Part shown: positions 10,692 through 22,768 of the stretch, piece after piece
Position numbering within the stretch: the stretch's first letter is position 1
How the letters are laid out: every line of letters begins with the position of its first letter
Origin: Diogma glabrata
Lineage: Eukaryota > Arthropoda > Insecta > Diptera > Cylindrotomidae
DNA length: 64,000 bases
NCBI GenBank assembly: GCA_963693315.1
Contig: OY856188.1
Coordinates: 221,823,517 to 221,887,516, forward strand
Direction: 5' to 3'
Program-made: the position numbers and the translations under genes
The notes under the pieces: generated by a model
Database searches by the model: none
What the model saw: the letters and a program-made list of their open reading frames with translations, nothing else
What the model was told of the DNA's origin: nothing

Positions 10692-12690
10692 TTTTTTTTT
10701 TTTTTTTAATAAAATGTGTTGTGTAATAGGGTTTAGAATATGTGTCACAACAACACATAAATACCTTTTAAGACCTAGGTCTAGACCTGGGTCCCACAAC
10801 AACTGGCGTTCTGAGGTGTAGATTAACGCTTTTTTTAAACATCTGTGGGTTGAAGCCACCTGAGACTAAGTGTTCCGGCAAACTATTCCATTTGTACGCA
10901 GTTCGGACAAAGAAGTCTCTCTGCGATCTGCCAGTAGGACAGCGCGGGATCTTTACCGTTTCACTGGTTGCGGCAGCCGATTGCCGAGTGGAACGGGGGT
11001 AAGAATAAGTTTGAGGCATGATGCCGCTGATTTCATCTGAGCACTACTGATGACGATATTTGTAAAAAACAACGAGGTCAGCAACAGTGCGACGATGTTG
11101 TAGGGAATCAAGTTTTGATGTCAAAGTTCGATCACCTACAATTCGTATAGCTCGCTTTTGAACAGAGTCCAAGAGGGCCAAGATGGAAACAGAGGCAGCA
11201 CCCCAAACTTGACAGCAGTACTCCATACAGGGACGAATATAGGACTTATAAACATGGAGCAATTGGTATGGAGTGAAAAATTTTTTGCATCTATTTAGGA
11301 GGCCGAGTTTTTTAGACGCGCTTTTTGCCATCGCCATTACATGATCGTTCCAGAGTAGGTCATTTGAAACTGTGACACCCAATAAACGAATGTTTTTACA
11401 TTCACCTATTGGTTCATCACACATACTAAATAAAAATATCTTTGGGGAACTCGGTCTTTAATCTGGAAACAATCAACCGCTGTGTTTTGGTGGAGTTGAA
11501 ATTGACAAGGTTTTGGTCACCCCAGTCGGCGACTTTATTCAGGTCTTTGTTCACGTTTATGGCAGCGTCTCTCCGGGCAGGATTAATTCGTTCGTGCATT
11601 TTACCTTTTGAAGGAAGGGGCTCGAACGACTTGTGCAGAGTACTATCATCTGCAAAACTATTTATTGGGTTGCTGGTGATTTTCAACAATTCGTTGATAT
11701 AAATCAAAAATAGGGTTGGGGACAATACTGAGCCTTGGGGTACACCAGCGTTAATTAGTTTAGACTCAGAAGAATATCCGTCTAAGGTTACCGAAATGGG
11801 TCGGATAGAAAATTTTGAATCAGCTTCACAACATTGGGATGAAAACCGTACGCAACGAGCTTGTTGATTAAGTTGGCATGCCAGACTCGATCGAATGCCT
11901 TGGAGATGTCTAAAGCGATAACGTATGTTTCACCACCTTTATCAAGTATGCTGTTCCAACAATGCACTACATAGTTTAATAGATCGGTAGTTGATCTTTT
12001 GTTTCGAAAACCGTATTGGCTGTCGGATATTAAATGATTTTCTTCCAGAAATTTTGAAATATGTGTATTAATATAATGCTCATAGACTTTGGATATAGGA
12101 CCGATAGTAAAGCTATTGGCCTAAAATTTGAGATATCGGATTTTGGTCCCTTTTTGGGGACGGGCTGGACATTTGCCAACTTCCAGCACGAGGGAAATAT
12201 ACCAGATTTGTAGGATTGGTAGAATATTTTAGTTAAAGTTGGTGCAAGTTCTTTGGAAAAGGTTTTTAAAATGATGGGTGGAATATTGTCCATTCCTGAT
12301 GCTTTGTTGATGTTTAACCCCTTTAAAAGTTTAGCGACTATTTTAGGTTTGAAGTGAAGTTCATTCATAATAACTCCTGAAGACTGGATTTGGGGTATTT
12401 CTTTGGGAGTTTCCAAAACAGTGAAGTTCAGAGCAAAGCGTTCAGCGAACAAGTTAGCTTTTCTTGCGGGATCATTGACGATTAAATCACCATCAATAAT
12501 AAGGGGAATAGAAAATTTTGTACCAGAATTTAAAGAATTAATGGCACTGTAGAAACTTTTGTCAGAAACAGACATAGACGTAAGTTTTGAGGCTTTCGCT
12601 CTGTCAATTTCGGACTTTTCGTTTGAGATAATCTGATTAGATATTTTGTTGGCCTTTAGATATTGGATATTATGATTTGGAATCAACGCT
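10692..12690 (-). pseudogene. Jockey-superfamily LINE remnant, copy 1 (RT domain)
   Basis: Minus-strand frames follow each other as in a LINE ORF2. Residues around 12686-12030 give the RT entry region (NKASGMDNIPP, NFRPIALLSV). A frameshifted middle with the FADD catalytic box and GVPQGS-type motif lies at about 12000-11430. The C-terminal region is at 11424-11044 (LLGVTVSNDLLWNDHV, QKRAIRIVGD) and the tail at 11019-10768. A T-run at 10692-10707 is the poly(A) on the minus strand. Several frameshifts break the protein and no endonuclease domain is recognisable upstream. It is closely similar to 45418-46749. The clade is uncertain. Confidence 0.85.
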
Positions 12691-12779
12691 GCTAGCTCAT
12701 TTTCTTATAAATTTAAGGAACATGCATCATAGTTGACAGTTTTTTTTTAAATTAGTGCTTTAAGAAGTGTTTTGTTTGT

Positions 12780-13055
12780 TCACAAAATAAGTTCTATCCG
12801 GATCTGAGCTTCAGTGATTGCACTATAAAATGAACAACTGTGCAATTCAACAAGTTGCCTAATTTTGTCTAAAAATTTAATTATTTGTTCTCGGATAAGT
12901 TTGGACATATGGTCCCAAGTTTCATGAAAATCCGTCTTCGCCATACCGTCTAAAATCATCATTCGGGTCAAAATAATTTGCATATTCAGACCTGAAAGAT
13001 TACTATTTATTTCCAAAAAAATACGTTTCTCTATACAAATTTTAAGCAACTCCAT
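12780..13055 (-). other. 91-codon open frame of unknown nature
   Basis: An ATG-initiated frame with no domain I recognise. It lies just upstream (minus sense) of the LINE remnant and contains DFHETWDHMSKLIREQI, which could come from the linker between LINE endonuclease and RT. The match is too weak to call. It may equally be a chance frame. Confidence 0.2.
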
Positions 13056-13059
13056 TATC

Positions 13060-13820
13060 CTCCTTTAAATCCAAGCAAATTAAATAACAAAAAATAAATG
13101 AATTTAAAAAACTCTATTATGAAAATGAAATAAATAATCTAAACAAAAAATTTAAATTTTATTAATATATTTATTTTAATTAAATTCTATCGTGGGTTGT
13201 GTATTTGCATGTGAGTTTTATTAAAATGAGAGTACGAAGTAGGAAATATTTGTGCTTTTTTTGTTCAACACAGTTTTCATGCTGCAATATACACACGTGG
13301 TGTTTATATTTAGATAACTCACATAAATTATATGTTAAAACGTGAAAATTGAAATGTAACGTGAAGTAGATTATTCACATGTTCGGTCAAATATAAAATA
13401 TTTGGAAAATTAAAAGATTGTGGATGACGAATCGTAATACATATATTGTTTCTTGCTTCTTGCATAATATATTATTTAGCATTCTTGGCTTATAACAGAT
13501 ACATACAAAACCCAAGGCAAATAAATATTTTCTGATATATTGATAACTACTCCATAATCTTCCTTTAGATTTGGCTAAATTTTCCTCTACAGCACTCCAG
13601 ATGGTGGGCAGTAAATAGAATTAACCTTTATTCACTGTCAACATAAGACACTGTTAGTGGACCTTTGAAACGTAAGTTGCTAATAAAAGGGAGTTGAATA
13701 AAAGTTTCGTGCAAATTTTAACGTTTTTATCAAGTGTCTCTCAATTTAACTTTGTTGTATATTTCATATCAGCCTATATATTGTGCTTTTCTGATGATTA
13801 ACCATAATGATTTTCATTCC
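13060..13820. other. AT-rich stretch, nothing recognised
   Basis: No sizeable frame or inverted repeat is visible. The sequence is low-complexity A/T with a scattering of short unique segments. Confidence 0.4.
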
Positions 13821-13849
13821 GCTATTTTTTTTAAAATAAAATGTGTTGT

Positions 13850-14190
13850 GCATTATGCAACAGTACATTATGATGCAAGGACGTAAACCCAAAGATTTTG
13901 GACATTAAGTTTAAAATAGTTTACGTCCGTGCGTCATATATACTGTTTTTTATTCGCCACACGCAAAATATTTAAAAAAACTTGTTTATTCTAAATCAAA
14001 GTTATAAATTTGAACAATTTTGAAATAAAAATATGTTGAACAAGTAACCTTTAACAAAATATTTGTTGTTTTTCAATATAATTAATAATTGTATAACTAT
14101 GACAACAAATAATAACAATAATTGTGATTTGATTATGAAATTTTGAATTTAAAGTTTGTGTGGCGATAACTTCCCGTAATATTTATAAAT
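13850..14190 (+). repeat. Dispersed repeat with GGACGTAA hairpin, copy 1
   Basis: The left part (about 13860-13945) contains paired 'aaggacgtaaac' and 'gtttacgtccgtgcg'. It is followed by a segment ('ttgttattc-like' region, 'gttgaacaagtaacctttaa', 'tataactatgacaacaaata', 'gattatgaaatttt') that recurs at 54440-54700 in the same orientation and at 27150-27420 reversed. Three copies with the same internal order show a real family. It is non-coding. Confidence 0.65.
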
Positions 14191-14635
14191 AAATTTAAAG
14201 TGTTTATCCCTATACTATTGTCTACAGATGTAAATGATTGTCATAAAACGTTGAAAAGAGAAAGATTTTTAAATCTTTGGGGTACATTGGACCTAGGATT
14301 GGAGGTTGTGGGAGTCTCCAGAGCACCTGTTTTTTAAAGATCTATCTACATTTGTAGATACATCTTTAGACAGATCTATCTACCTGATAATCAAATTGAA
14401 TTGAGATTATTATGAAAAAGAACTGATAAGTTTTTGGGCGATATTGGGATAAGTCGACCCATCTTTTTAAATGAATCAGATGACACTGGCAAAACATTTC
14501 TCATCTTAATAGTACTTGCTCCCATTCTATCCTAAGATCATATTGCACTTTGCTATTGCTTCATAAGGTATTGCAGCAGCCTTGATTGATCGTTTACGAA
14601 CTGGGCATTCAGCACTCAAGTTTGAACATTCACAC

Positions 14636-15374
14636 TAGGGTTTCTCATTTCCCGCAGAAATTCAAATCCCGGGAAGCCGAGACAAAAAATATTCAATTCC
14701 CGGGATCCCGGGAAATTCCGGGAAACGCTAAAAAGCTAGATTTTTCTAATTGGGTGGTAGAAAAATGTGTAAAATTAAAACAGCACAGAAAATGCGCTAT
14801 TGATTTTTAAATTTCCATTATTTTTAATTAGACAAACTTCAAAAATTAAATAAAAAAGAATACATAAAAACAAAAATTAATTCATAATACTAATTTTTAA
14901 AAAATTTTCCAAAAAACTAGGTTGTCAATAGCGCCATCACTCAATTTTGTCCGAATTTTCGTGACGAAACGTCCATTGAACCATCCGTCCAAGAGAACCA
15001 TTAAACATAAATTAAGAGAAATGAAGCGCAAGTTTTAGGTAGATTTCTCAGAAAAATCTACCTAATTTAAGTTTGGTTGGTTTTAATTTGCTGTGTTTAT
15101 ATGTGTCAAAAAACCATACAAAAAAACCATGATACCATATGTGTCAAAAAAAAACATTTTCCTAATTTTGAACGAAATTAATTACTACAGAGGGAAAAGA
15201 ATTAAAAACTATTCGATTTTCGAGTGAGAAAACTTTTAATATCTTTGGAAAAAGTACAAAAAAATGTTAATAAAAATTAGCGGCCCAGGATGAAATCCCG
15301 GGAAAACGGGATGAAAATTTACCCCCGGGATCCCGGGGAAAACGGGATCCCGGGATCCCGTTTGAGAAACCCTA
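14636..15374. mobile_element. Non-autonomous hAT element, 739 bp, with 8-bp TSD
   Basis: Ends are TAGGGTTTCTCA and its exact reverse complement TGAGAAACCCTA. The direct repeat ATTCACAC lies at 14628-14635 and 15375-15382. An 8-bp duplication and this terminal sequence are typical of hAT transposons. The equivalent sites at about 18335 and 21936 in the other tandem units are empty, which confirms the borders. Subterminal regions hold palindromic CCCGGGATCCCGGG motifs. No transposase is encoded. Confidence 0.92.
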
Positions 15375-16059
15375 ATTCACACAAATATAGACGCAATGTG
15401 TAACATGAAGAAACATTCGAAGAATGAATGTGTAACATATAGAAACTTTAGAAAAATGTAAAATTATCCACATTGCCGTGCTACATATGCGGATAAAATT
15501 AACGCATCCGTTTGCCGCAACAGTGCTACAAATGGGTTATAAGAGAAAAAATCACAAAAATTTTATATGGATTTTCATACAAAACACAACTTGAATAATT
15601 TTAAGTTATCTATGAAATTTCTCATTTGGGGTCATTTGTGGCCAAATAAACAATTTTAATTTGCTTATGAAGTATTTATTATTGACTATATATTAAGCAT
15701 AATATATAAAATATTATTCTTAAGTCGCTCAAAAACGAAACATGAAAATTGCCAAAATTTACCATACAAAGTTGTATAAAAAATTTAACCTATTTACTTC
15801 GGTCTGAAAGTCCTAAGTATTGCATTCATGAGCCAAAAGTGAAATTCTTACTCCCACTTTTTTGGCATTTCTCGACGTTTTAGGACCTACTTATTCTAAA
15901 AAAGCAAAAAAAAATGTATGTCTGTCTGCCGTCCGGCCGGCCGTCACAACCTACGAAATCTAGCAAACCGCTGGACGGATTTCAAAAACTCTTTTTTCTA
16001 CAAATAGGTTTACTCAATGGAAAAAGCCGAAAAGACGATGTGTTCGATAACTGTACCGG

Positions 16060-16690
16060 AAGTGCGTCAAAAAAATCGTCAAGTGTGTCAAAACAAGGAA
16101 ATTTGCATATTTTTTGTTTGAAAACTTTCATTTTAAGTGATTACGAGTAGGAACATTGAATTTGGAGAAATCTTGTTGGTCGGTATTTTTACGTGAGACC
16201 AAAATCTAGATTGTTGCATTATAAGCTTGTCAAAAAAATGTTGTCAAGTGTGTCAAAAGAAAGATTTAAATTTATACTTTTACCCATTTTTTTGTAAAGA
16301 TATAAATTTAATTATTTGTATGATATGAACTTTTATTATTATTATAGAGAATTATGATTTTATTAGTTTGTCAAAAAAATGTTGTGAAGTGTGTCAAAAG
16401 AAAGTTTTTTATTTATTTTTTACCCATTTTATGGAAAAAAATGAAATTAATTATTTGTTTGACATGAAATTTTATTATTATTATTGAGAATTATGGAATT
16501 ATAAGTTTGTCAAAAAAATGTTGTCAAGTGTGTCAAAAAAAGATTTTTATTTATTTTTTACCCAATTTTTTTGAAAAAAATAAAATTAATTATTTGTATG
16601 ACATGAAATTTTATTATTATTATAGAGAATTATGGCATTATAAGTTTGTCAAAAAAATAATGTTAAGTGTGTCAAAAATGATTTCATGTG
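16060..16690 (+). repeat. ~140-bp tandem repeat, four units (unit 1 of array)
   Basis: 'gtcaaaaaaatgttgtcaag' followed by 'tgtgtcaaaa' recurs at about 16228, 16370, 16508 and 16647, each time followed by 'tttacccattttt' and 'gaaattttattattattat'. The same block is present at about 19662-20292 and 23215-23840. Short frames inside it are by-products. Confidence 0.8.
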
Positions 16691-16869
16691 AATTGTAGTT
16701 GTAGTTGTAGTTTTTTGTAATTGTAGTTTTTTTCTGAGAAACTTCAAACCATACCTTTGAATTGAAAATATTCCAATTACTTCTTTACTTACTTGAGTTT
16801 AATTGATCTCAAAAATCCAAAATGATTTCATTTATTTTTTTGACCGATTTTTTGGGAAAAAAAATTTGT

Positions 16870-17735
16870 CTGTTTTTATGACGTAAATGTAATTGAATAT
16901 GTAATTGGACATGTAAATTTTTGAATTTCTTATAGTTTTTGAAATATGCTTGGAATTTTGAAAAATTTTAAAATTTTGATTTTATTATAATTTTTGCAAT
17001 AATTTTGGAAAAAGTTTCAATTTTTGATATTGTTATAATTTTCGCAATATTTTTAGAATTATGGAAAATGTTTGAATTTTTGAATTTTTAAGAATTTTTG
17101 GAACATTATTAGAATTCTGAAAAATTTTAAATTTTTGATTTTTTTATATAATTTTGAAAAAAGTTTCAATTTTCGATATTGTTATAATTTTTGCAATATT
17201 TTTAGAATTTTGGAAAAAGTTTGAATTTTTAAGAATTTTTAGAATATTATTAGAATTTAGAAAAAGCTTAAATATTTGATTTTATACTAATTTTTGGAAC
17301 ATTTTTAGAATTTTGAAAAAAAATTTTTGAATTTTATACATATTTTCAGAATTTTGAAAAAAGTTTCAATTTTTGATTTTTAAGAATTTTTGGAATATTT
17401 TGAAAAATTTAAAATTTTTGATTTTATTATAATTTTAATAGTTTTGGAAAAAGTTTTAATTTTTGAAATTGTTATAATTTTTGCAATATTTTTAGAATTT
17501 TGGAAAAAGTTTGAATTTTTGAATTTTTGGAATATTATTAGAATTAAGAGAAAGTTTCAATATTTGATTTTATTCTAATTTTTGGAATATTTTTAGAATT
17601 TTGAAAAAAAAAAAATAGAATTTTTGAATTTTATATATATTTTGAGAATTTTGAAAAATTTTTAATTTTTAATTTTGTAAGAATTTTTAGAATATTTTTG
17701 GAATTTTGAAAGAAATATAAATTTGTGATTTTGAA
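16870..17735 (+). repeat. Degenerate ~50-bp A/T minisatellite
   Basis: Units of the type 'gaatttttggaatatttttagaattttgaaaaagttt' with variable spacing. They are present in each array body and in partial copies at 1-60, 3960-4210 and 52130-52420. It is strongly strand-asymmetric (T and A runs alternate with G only as 'ttttggaa/tttgaaaa'). No protein is likely. Confidence 0.75.
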
Positions 17736-18523
17736 ATATTTTCTCGAAACGCTAAATGGACAGGTTTTTGTGTAGTTTGCTGATTGTATAATCTTTTCAC
17801 TAAATTATGTTAATTTATGATCTGTTATAATTAAAGTTTTTTTACATATCTAAACAGAGATAAAAAATACATGTACTTTAACAAAAAGTTATGTTTGATA
17901 TACATCGCTGCCTAAAACTAATAACCATGTCCCCATAAAAGTTTCAGCCCCTCTATATTTTCTTATTTGTTTTACGGACAGAAGAAAATAAAATTTTTTA
18001 TGTATTATGCTTAATATATAGTCAATAGTTCAGAAACAAATTTAAATTATTTCATTTGTAGATAGATCTTTAGATAGATCTATCTACCTGATAATCAAAT
18101 TGAATTGAGATTATTATGACAAAGAACTGATTAGTTTTTGGGCGATATTGGGATAAGTCGATCCATCTTTTTAAATGAATCAGAGGACATTGGCAAAACA
18201 TTCCTTATCATAATATTACCTGCTCCCATTCTATCCTAAGATCATATTGCACTTTGTAATTGCTTCATAAGGTATTGCAGCAGCCTTGATTGATCGTTTA
18301 CGAACTGGGCATTCAGCACTCAAGTTTGAACATTCACACAAATATAGACGCAATGTGTAATATGAAGAAACATTCGAAGAATGGATATGTAACATATAGA
18401 AACTTTAGAAAAATGCAAAATTATCCACATTGCCCGTGCTACACATGCGGATAAAATTAACGCATCCGTTTGCCGCAACAGTGCTACAAATGGGTTATAA
18501 GAGAAAAAATCACAAAAATTTTA

Positions 18524-19166
18524 TGTTGTTACGATTACAGAAAAATCTAGACGATTACGGTCACTTCCAGGAGAATAAAATCAACAAAACACAACAATTG
18601 AATGAAATGAATATTGTTGTTGTTGTACATATTCTTAGAAATAAGGTCTACATAAAACAAATGATTTTATTTTATGAATCAAAACAACGTAACGTAAAAT
18701 AATCGAATATTATAATATTTTCTCAAGGTTTCTAAAAAGTAACCGCGAAATTTCTAGAGATTAGGCAGAATGTATATAAGGAAATTACTTCTTGTAGTTT
18801 TGAATTAGTTTATTTTAAACCTGCGATTGTGAAGTTAAAATTATAAAAGTGATCTTTAAATTAGTGAATAAAGTTATAAGTGTTATTGAATAGAAATAAT
18901 TTGTGTATTATTTTGAACGTTGAGTTACTGGAAATTTCTACAATAAACCGTTGGAGTTTCTGAAGCTGTTAAAAGAATATTCTAGTTAGGAATATTGTTT
19001 GCTGTATTGTTTTCCTGTTGTTGTGACACAATTAAGGTGTTGAATACTTATTAAAACCTGGTGTGTTTGCTAACTAATCAGTGATCGAACTCAGAAAGAG
19101 ATTGGGAATGGCGTTTATCGAATTGAGAGTAAGGCCAATTCGAAGTAAGGTGTGAAAAACGTAACA
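18524..19166 (+). mobile_element. Solo-LTR-like insert, copy 1
   Basis: A 643-bp block is present in array units 1 and 2 but absent at the equivalent site near 15565. It begins TGTTGTTACG and ends CGTAACA, the short inverted TG...CA ends of an LTR. Inside are a TATA-type box (TATATAA at 18773-18779), an initiator-like 'agttttgaattagt' about 20 bp downstream, and AATAAA at 18867-18872, in the order expected of U3-R-U5. No flanking 4-6 bp target duplication could be resolved. No internal LTR-element genes adjoin it. Confidence 0.6.
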
Positions 19167-22124
19167 ATATGGATTTTCATACAAAACACAACTTGAATAA
19201 TTTTAAGTTATCTATGAAATTTCTCATTTGTGGTCATTTGTGGCCAAATAAACAATTTTAATTTGCTTATGAAGTATTTATTATTGACTATATATTAAGC
19301 ATAATATATAAAATATTATTCTTAAGTCGCTCAAAAACGAAACATGAAAATTGCCAAAATTTACCATACAAAGTTGTATAAAAAATTTAACCTATTTACT
19401 TCGGTCTGAAAGTCCTAAGTATTGCATTCATGAGCCAAAAGTGAAATTCTTACTCCCACTTTTTTGGCATTTCTCGACGTTTTAGGACCTACTTATTCTA
19501 AAAAAGCAAAAAAAAATGTATGTCTGTCTGCCGTCCGGCCGGCCGTCACAACCTACGAAATCTAGCAAACCGCTGGACGGATTTCAAAAACTCTTTTTTC
19601 TACAAATAGGTTTACTCAATGGAAAAAGCCGAAAAGACGATGTGTTCGATAACTGTACCGGAAGTGCGTCAAAAAAATCGTCAAGTGTGTCAAAACAAGG
19701 AAATTTGCATATTTTTTGTTTGAAAACTTTCATTTTAAGTGATTACGAGTAGGAACATTGAATTTGGAGAAATCTTGTTGGTCGGTATTTTTACGTGAGA
19801 CCAAAATCTAGATTGTTGCATTATAAGCTTGTCAAAAAAATGTTGTCAAGTGTGTCAAAAGAAAGATTTAAATTTATACTTTTACCCATTTTTTTGTAAA
19901 GATATAAATTTAATTATTTGTATGATATGAACTTTTATTATTATTATAGAGAATTATGATTTTATTAGTTTGTCAAAAAAATGTTGTGAAGTGTGTCAAA
20001 AGAAAGTTTTTTATTTATTTTTTACCCATTTTATGGAAAAAAATGAAATTAATTATTTGTTTGACATGAAATTTTATTATTATTATTGAGAATTATGGAA
20101 TTATAAGTTTGTCAAAAAAATGTTGTCAAGTGTGTCAAAAAAAGATTTTTATTTATTTTTTACCCAATTTTTTTGAAAAAAATAAAATTAATTATTTGTA
20201 TGACATGAAATTTTATTATTATTATAGAGAATTATGGCATTATAAGTTTGTCAAAAAAATAATGTTAAGTGTGTCAAAAATGATTTCATGTGAATTGTAG
20301 TTGTAGTTGTAGTTTTTTGTAATTGTAGTTTTTTTCTGAGAAACTTCAAACCATACCTTTGAATTGAAAATATTCCAATTACTTCTTTACTTACTTGAGT
20401 TTAATTGATCTCAAAAATCCAAAATGATTTCATTTATTTTTTTGACCGATTTTTTGGGAAAAAAAATTTGTCTGTTTTTATGACGTAAATGTAATTGAAT
20501 ATGTAATTGGACATGTAAATTTTTGAATTTCTTATAGTTTTTGAAATATGCTTGGAATTTTGAAAAATTTTAAAATTTTGATTTTATTATAATTTTTGCA
20601 ATAATTTTGGAAAAAGTTTCAATTTTTGATATTGTTATAATTTTCGCAATATTTTTAGAATTATGGAAAATGTTTGGATTTTTGAATTTTTAAGAATTTT
20701 TGGAACATTATTAGAATTCTGAAAAATTTTAAATTTTTGATTTTTTTATATAATTTTGAAAAAAGTTTCAATTTTCGATATTGTTATAATTTTTGCAATA
20801 TTTTTAGAATTTTGGAAAAAGTTTGAATTTTTAAGAATTTTTAGAATATTATTAGAATTTAGAAAAAGCTTAAATATTTGATTTTATACTAATTTTTGGA
20901 ACATTTTTAGAATTTTGAAAAAAAATTTTTGAATTTTATACATATTTTCAGAATTTTGAAAAAAGTTTCAATTTTTGATTTTTAAGAATTTTTGGAATAT
21001 TTTGAAAAATTTAAAATTTTTGATTTTATTATAATTTTAATAGTTTTGGAAAAAGTTTTAATTTTTGAAATTGTTATAATTTTTGCAATATTTTTAGAAT
21101 TTTGGAAAAAGTTTGAATTTTTGAATTTTTGGAATATTATTAGAATTAAGAGAAAGTTTCAATATTTGATTTTATTCTAATTTTTGGAATATTTTTAGAA
21201 TTTTGAAAAAAAAAAATAGAATTTTTGAATTTTATATATATTTTGAGAATTTTGAAAAATTTTCAATTTTTAATTTTGTAAGAATTTTTAGAATATTTTT
21301 GGAATTTTGAAAGAAATATAAATTTGTGATTTTGAAATATTTTCTCGAAACGCTAAATGGACAGGTTTTTGTGTAGTTTGCTGATTGTATAATCTTTTCA
21401 CTAAATTATGTTAATTTATGATCTGTTATAATTAAAGTTTTTTTACATATCTAAACAGAGATAAAAAATACATGTACTTTAACAAAAAGTTATGTTTGAT
21501 ATACATCGCTGCCTAAAACTAATAACCATGTCCCCATAAAAGTTTCAGCCCCTCTATATTTTCTTATTTGTTTTACGGACAGAAGAAAATAAAATTTTTT
21601 ATGTATTATGCTTAATATATAGTCAATAGTTCAGAAACAAATTTAAATTATTTCATTTGTAGATAGATCTTTAGATAGATCTATCTACCTGATAATCAAA
21701 TTGAATTGAGATTATTATGACAAAGAACTGATTAGTTTTTGGGCGATATTGGGATAAGTCGATCCATCTTTTTAAATGAATCAGAGGACATTGGCAAAAC
21801 ATTCCTTATCATAATATTACCTGCTCCCATTCTATCCTAAGATCATATTGCACTTTGTAATTGCTTCATAAGGTATTGCAGCAGCCTTGATTGATCGTTT
21901 ACGAACTGGGCATTCAGCACTCAAGTTTGAACATTCACACAAATATAGACGCAATGTGTAATATGAAGAAACATTCGAAGAATGGATATGTAACATATAG
22001 AAACTTTAGAAAAATGCAAAATTATCCACATTGCCCGTGCTACACATGCGGATAAAATTAACGCATCCGTTTGCCGCAACAGTGCTACAAATGGGTTATA
22101 AGAGAAAAAATCACAAAAATTTTA

Positions 22125-22767
22125 TGTTGTTACGATTACAGAAAAATCTAGACGATTACGGTCACTTCCAGGAGAATAAAATCAACAAAACACAACAATT
22201 GAATGAAATGAATATTGTTGTTGTTGTACATATTCTTAGAAATAAGGTCTACATAAAACAAATGATTTTATTTTATGAATCAAAACAACGTAACGTAAAA
22301 TAATCGAATATTATAATATTTTCTCAAGGTTTCTAAAAAGTAACCGCGAAATTTCTAGAGATTAGGCAGAATGTATATAAGGAAATTACTTCTTGTAGTT
22401 TTGAATTAGTTTATTTTAAACCTGCGATTGTGAAGTTAAAATTATAAAAGTGATCTTTAAATTAGTGAATAAAGTTATAAGTGTTATTGAATAGAAATAA
22501 TTTGTGTATTATTTTGAACGTTGAGTTACTGGAAATTTCTACAATAAACCGTTGGAGTTTCTGAAGCTGTTAAAAGAATATTCTAGTTAGGAATATTGTT
22601 TGCTGTATTGTTTTCCTGTTGTTGTGACACAATTAAGGTGTTGAATACTTATTAAAACCTGGTGTGTTTGCTAACTAATCAGTGATCGAACTCAGAAAGA
22701 GATTGGGAATGGCGTTTATCGAATTGAGAGTAAGGCCAATTCGAAGTAAGGTGTGAAAAACGTAACA
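22125..22767 (+). mobile_element. Solo-LTR-like insert, copy 2
   Basis: This is the counterpart of 18524-19166, 3601 bp downstream, with the same termini, TATA-like box and polyadenylation signal. It was copied by the tandem duplication rather than inserted independently. Confidence 0.6.
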
Positions 22768-22768
22768 A

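Noticed and set aside
14586..14810. 74-codon frame
   Set aside because: It starts in the array linker and runs into the hAT end; no domain is visible.
15914..16150. 78-codon frame repeated in the array units (15914, 19516)
   Set aside because: It is repeated only because the DNA is duplicated; the diverged third unit and the fragment at 48630-48900 do not keep the frame.
16060..16690. Possible CRISPR-like spaced repeats
   Set aside because: The ~140-bp units are repeated over their whole length with no unique spacers, in eukaryotic transposon DNA; this is a tandem repeat.
18430..18702. 90-codon frame repeated at 18430 and 22031
   Set aside because: It crosses the border between the array linker and the LTR-like insert, so it is a chance fusion.
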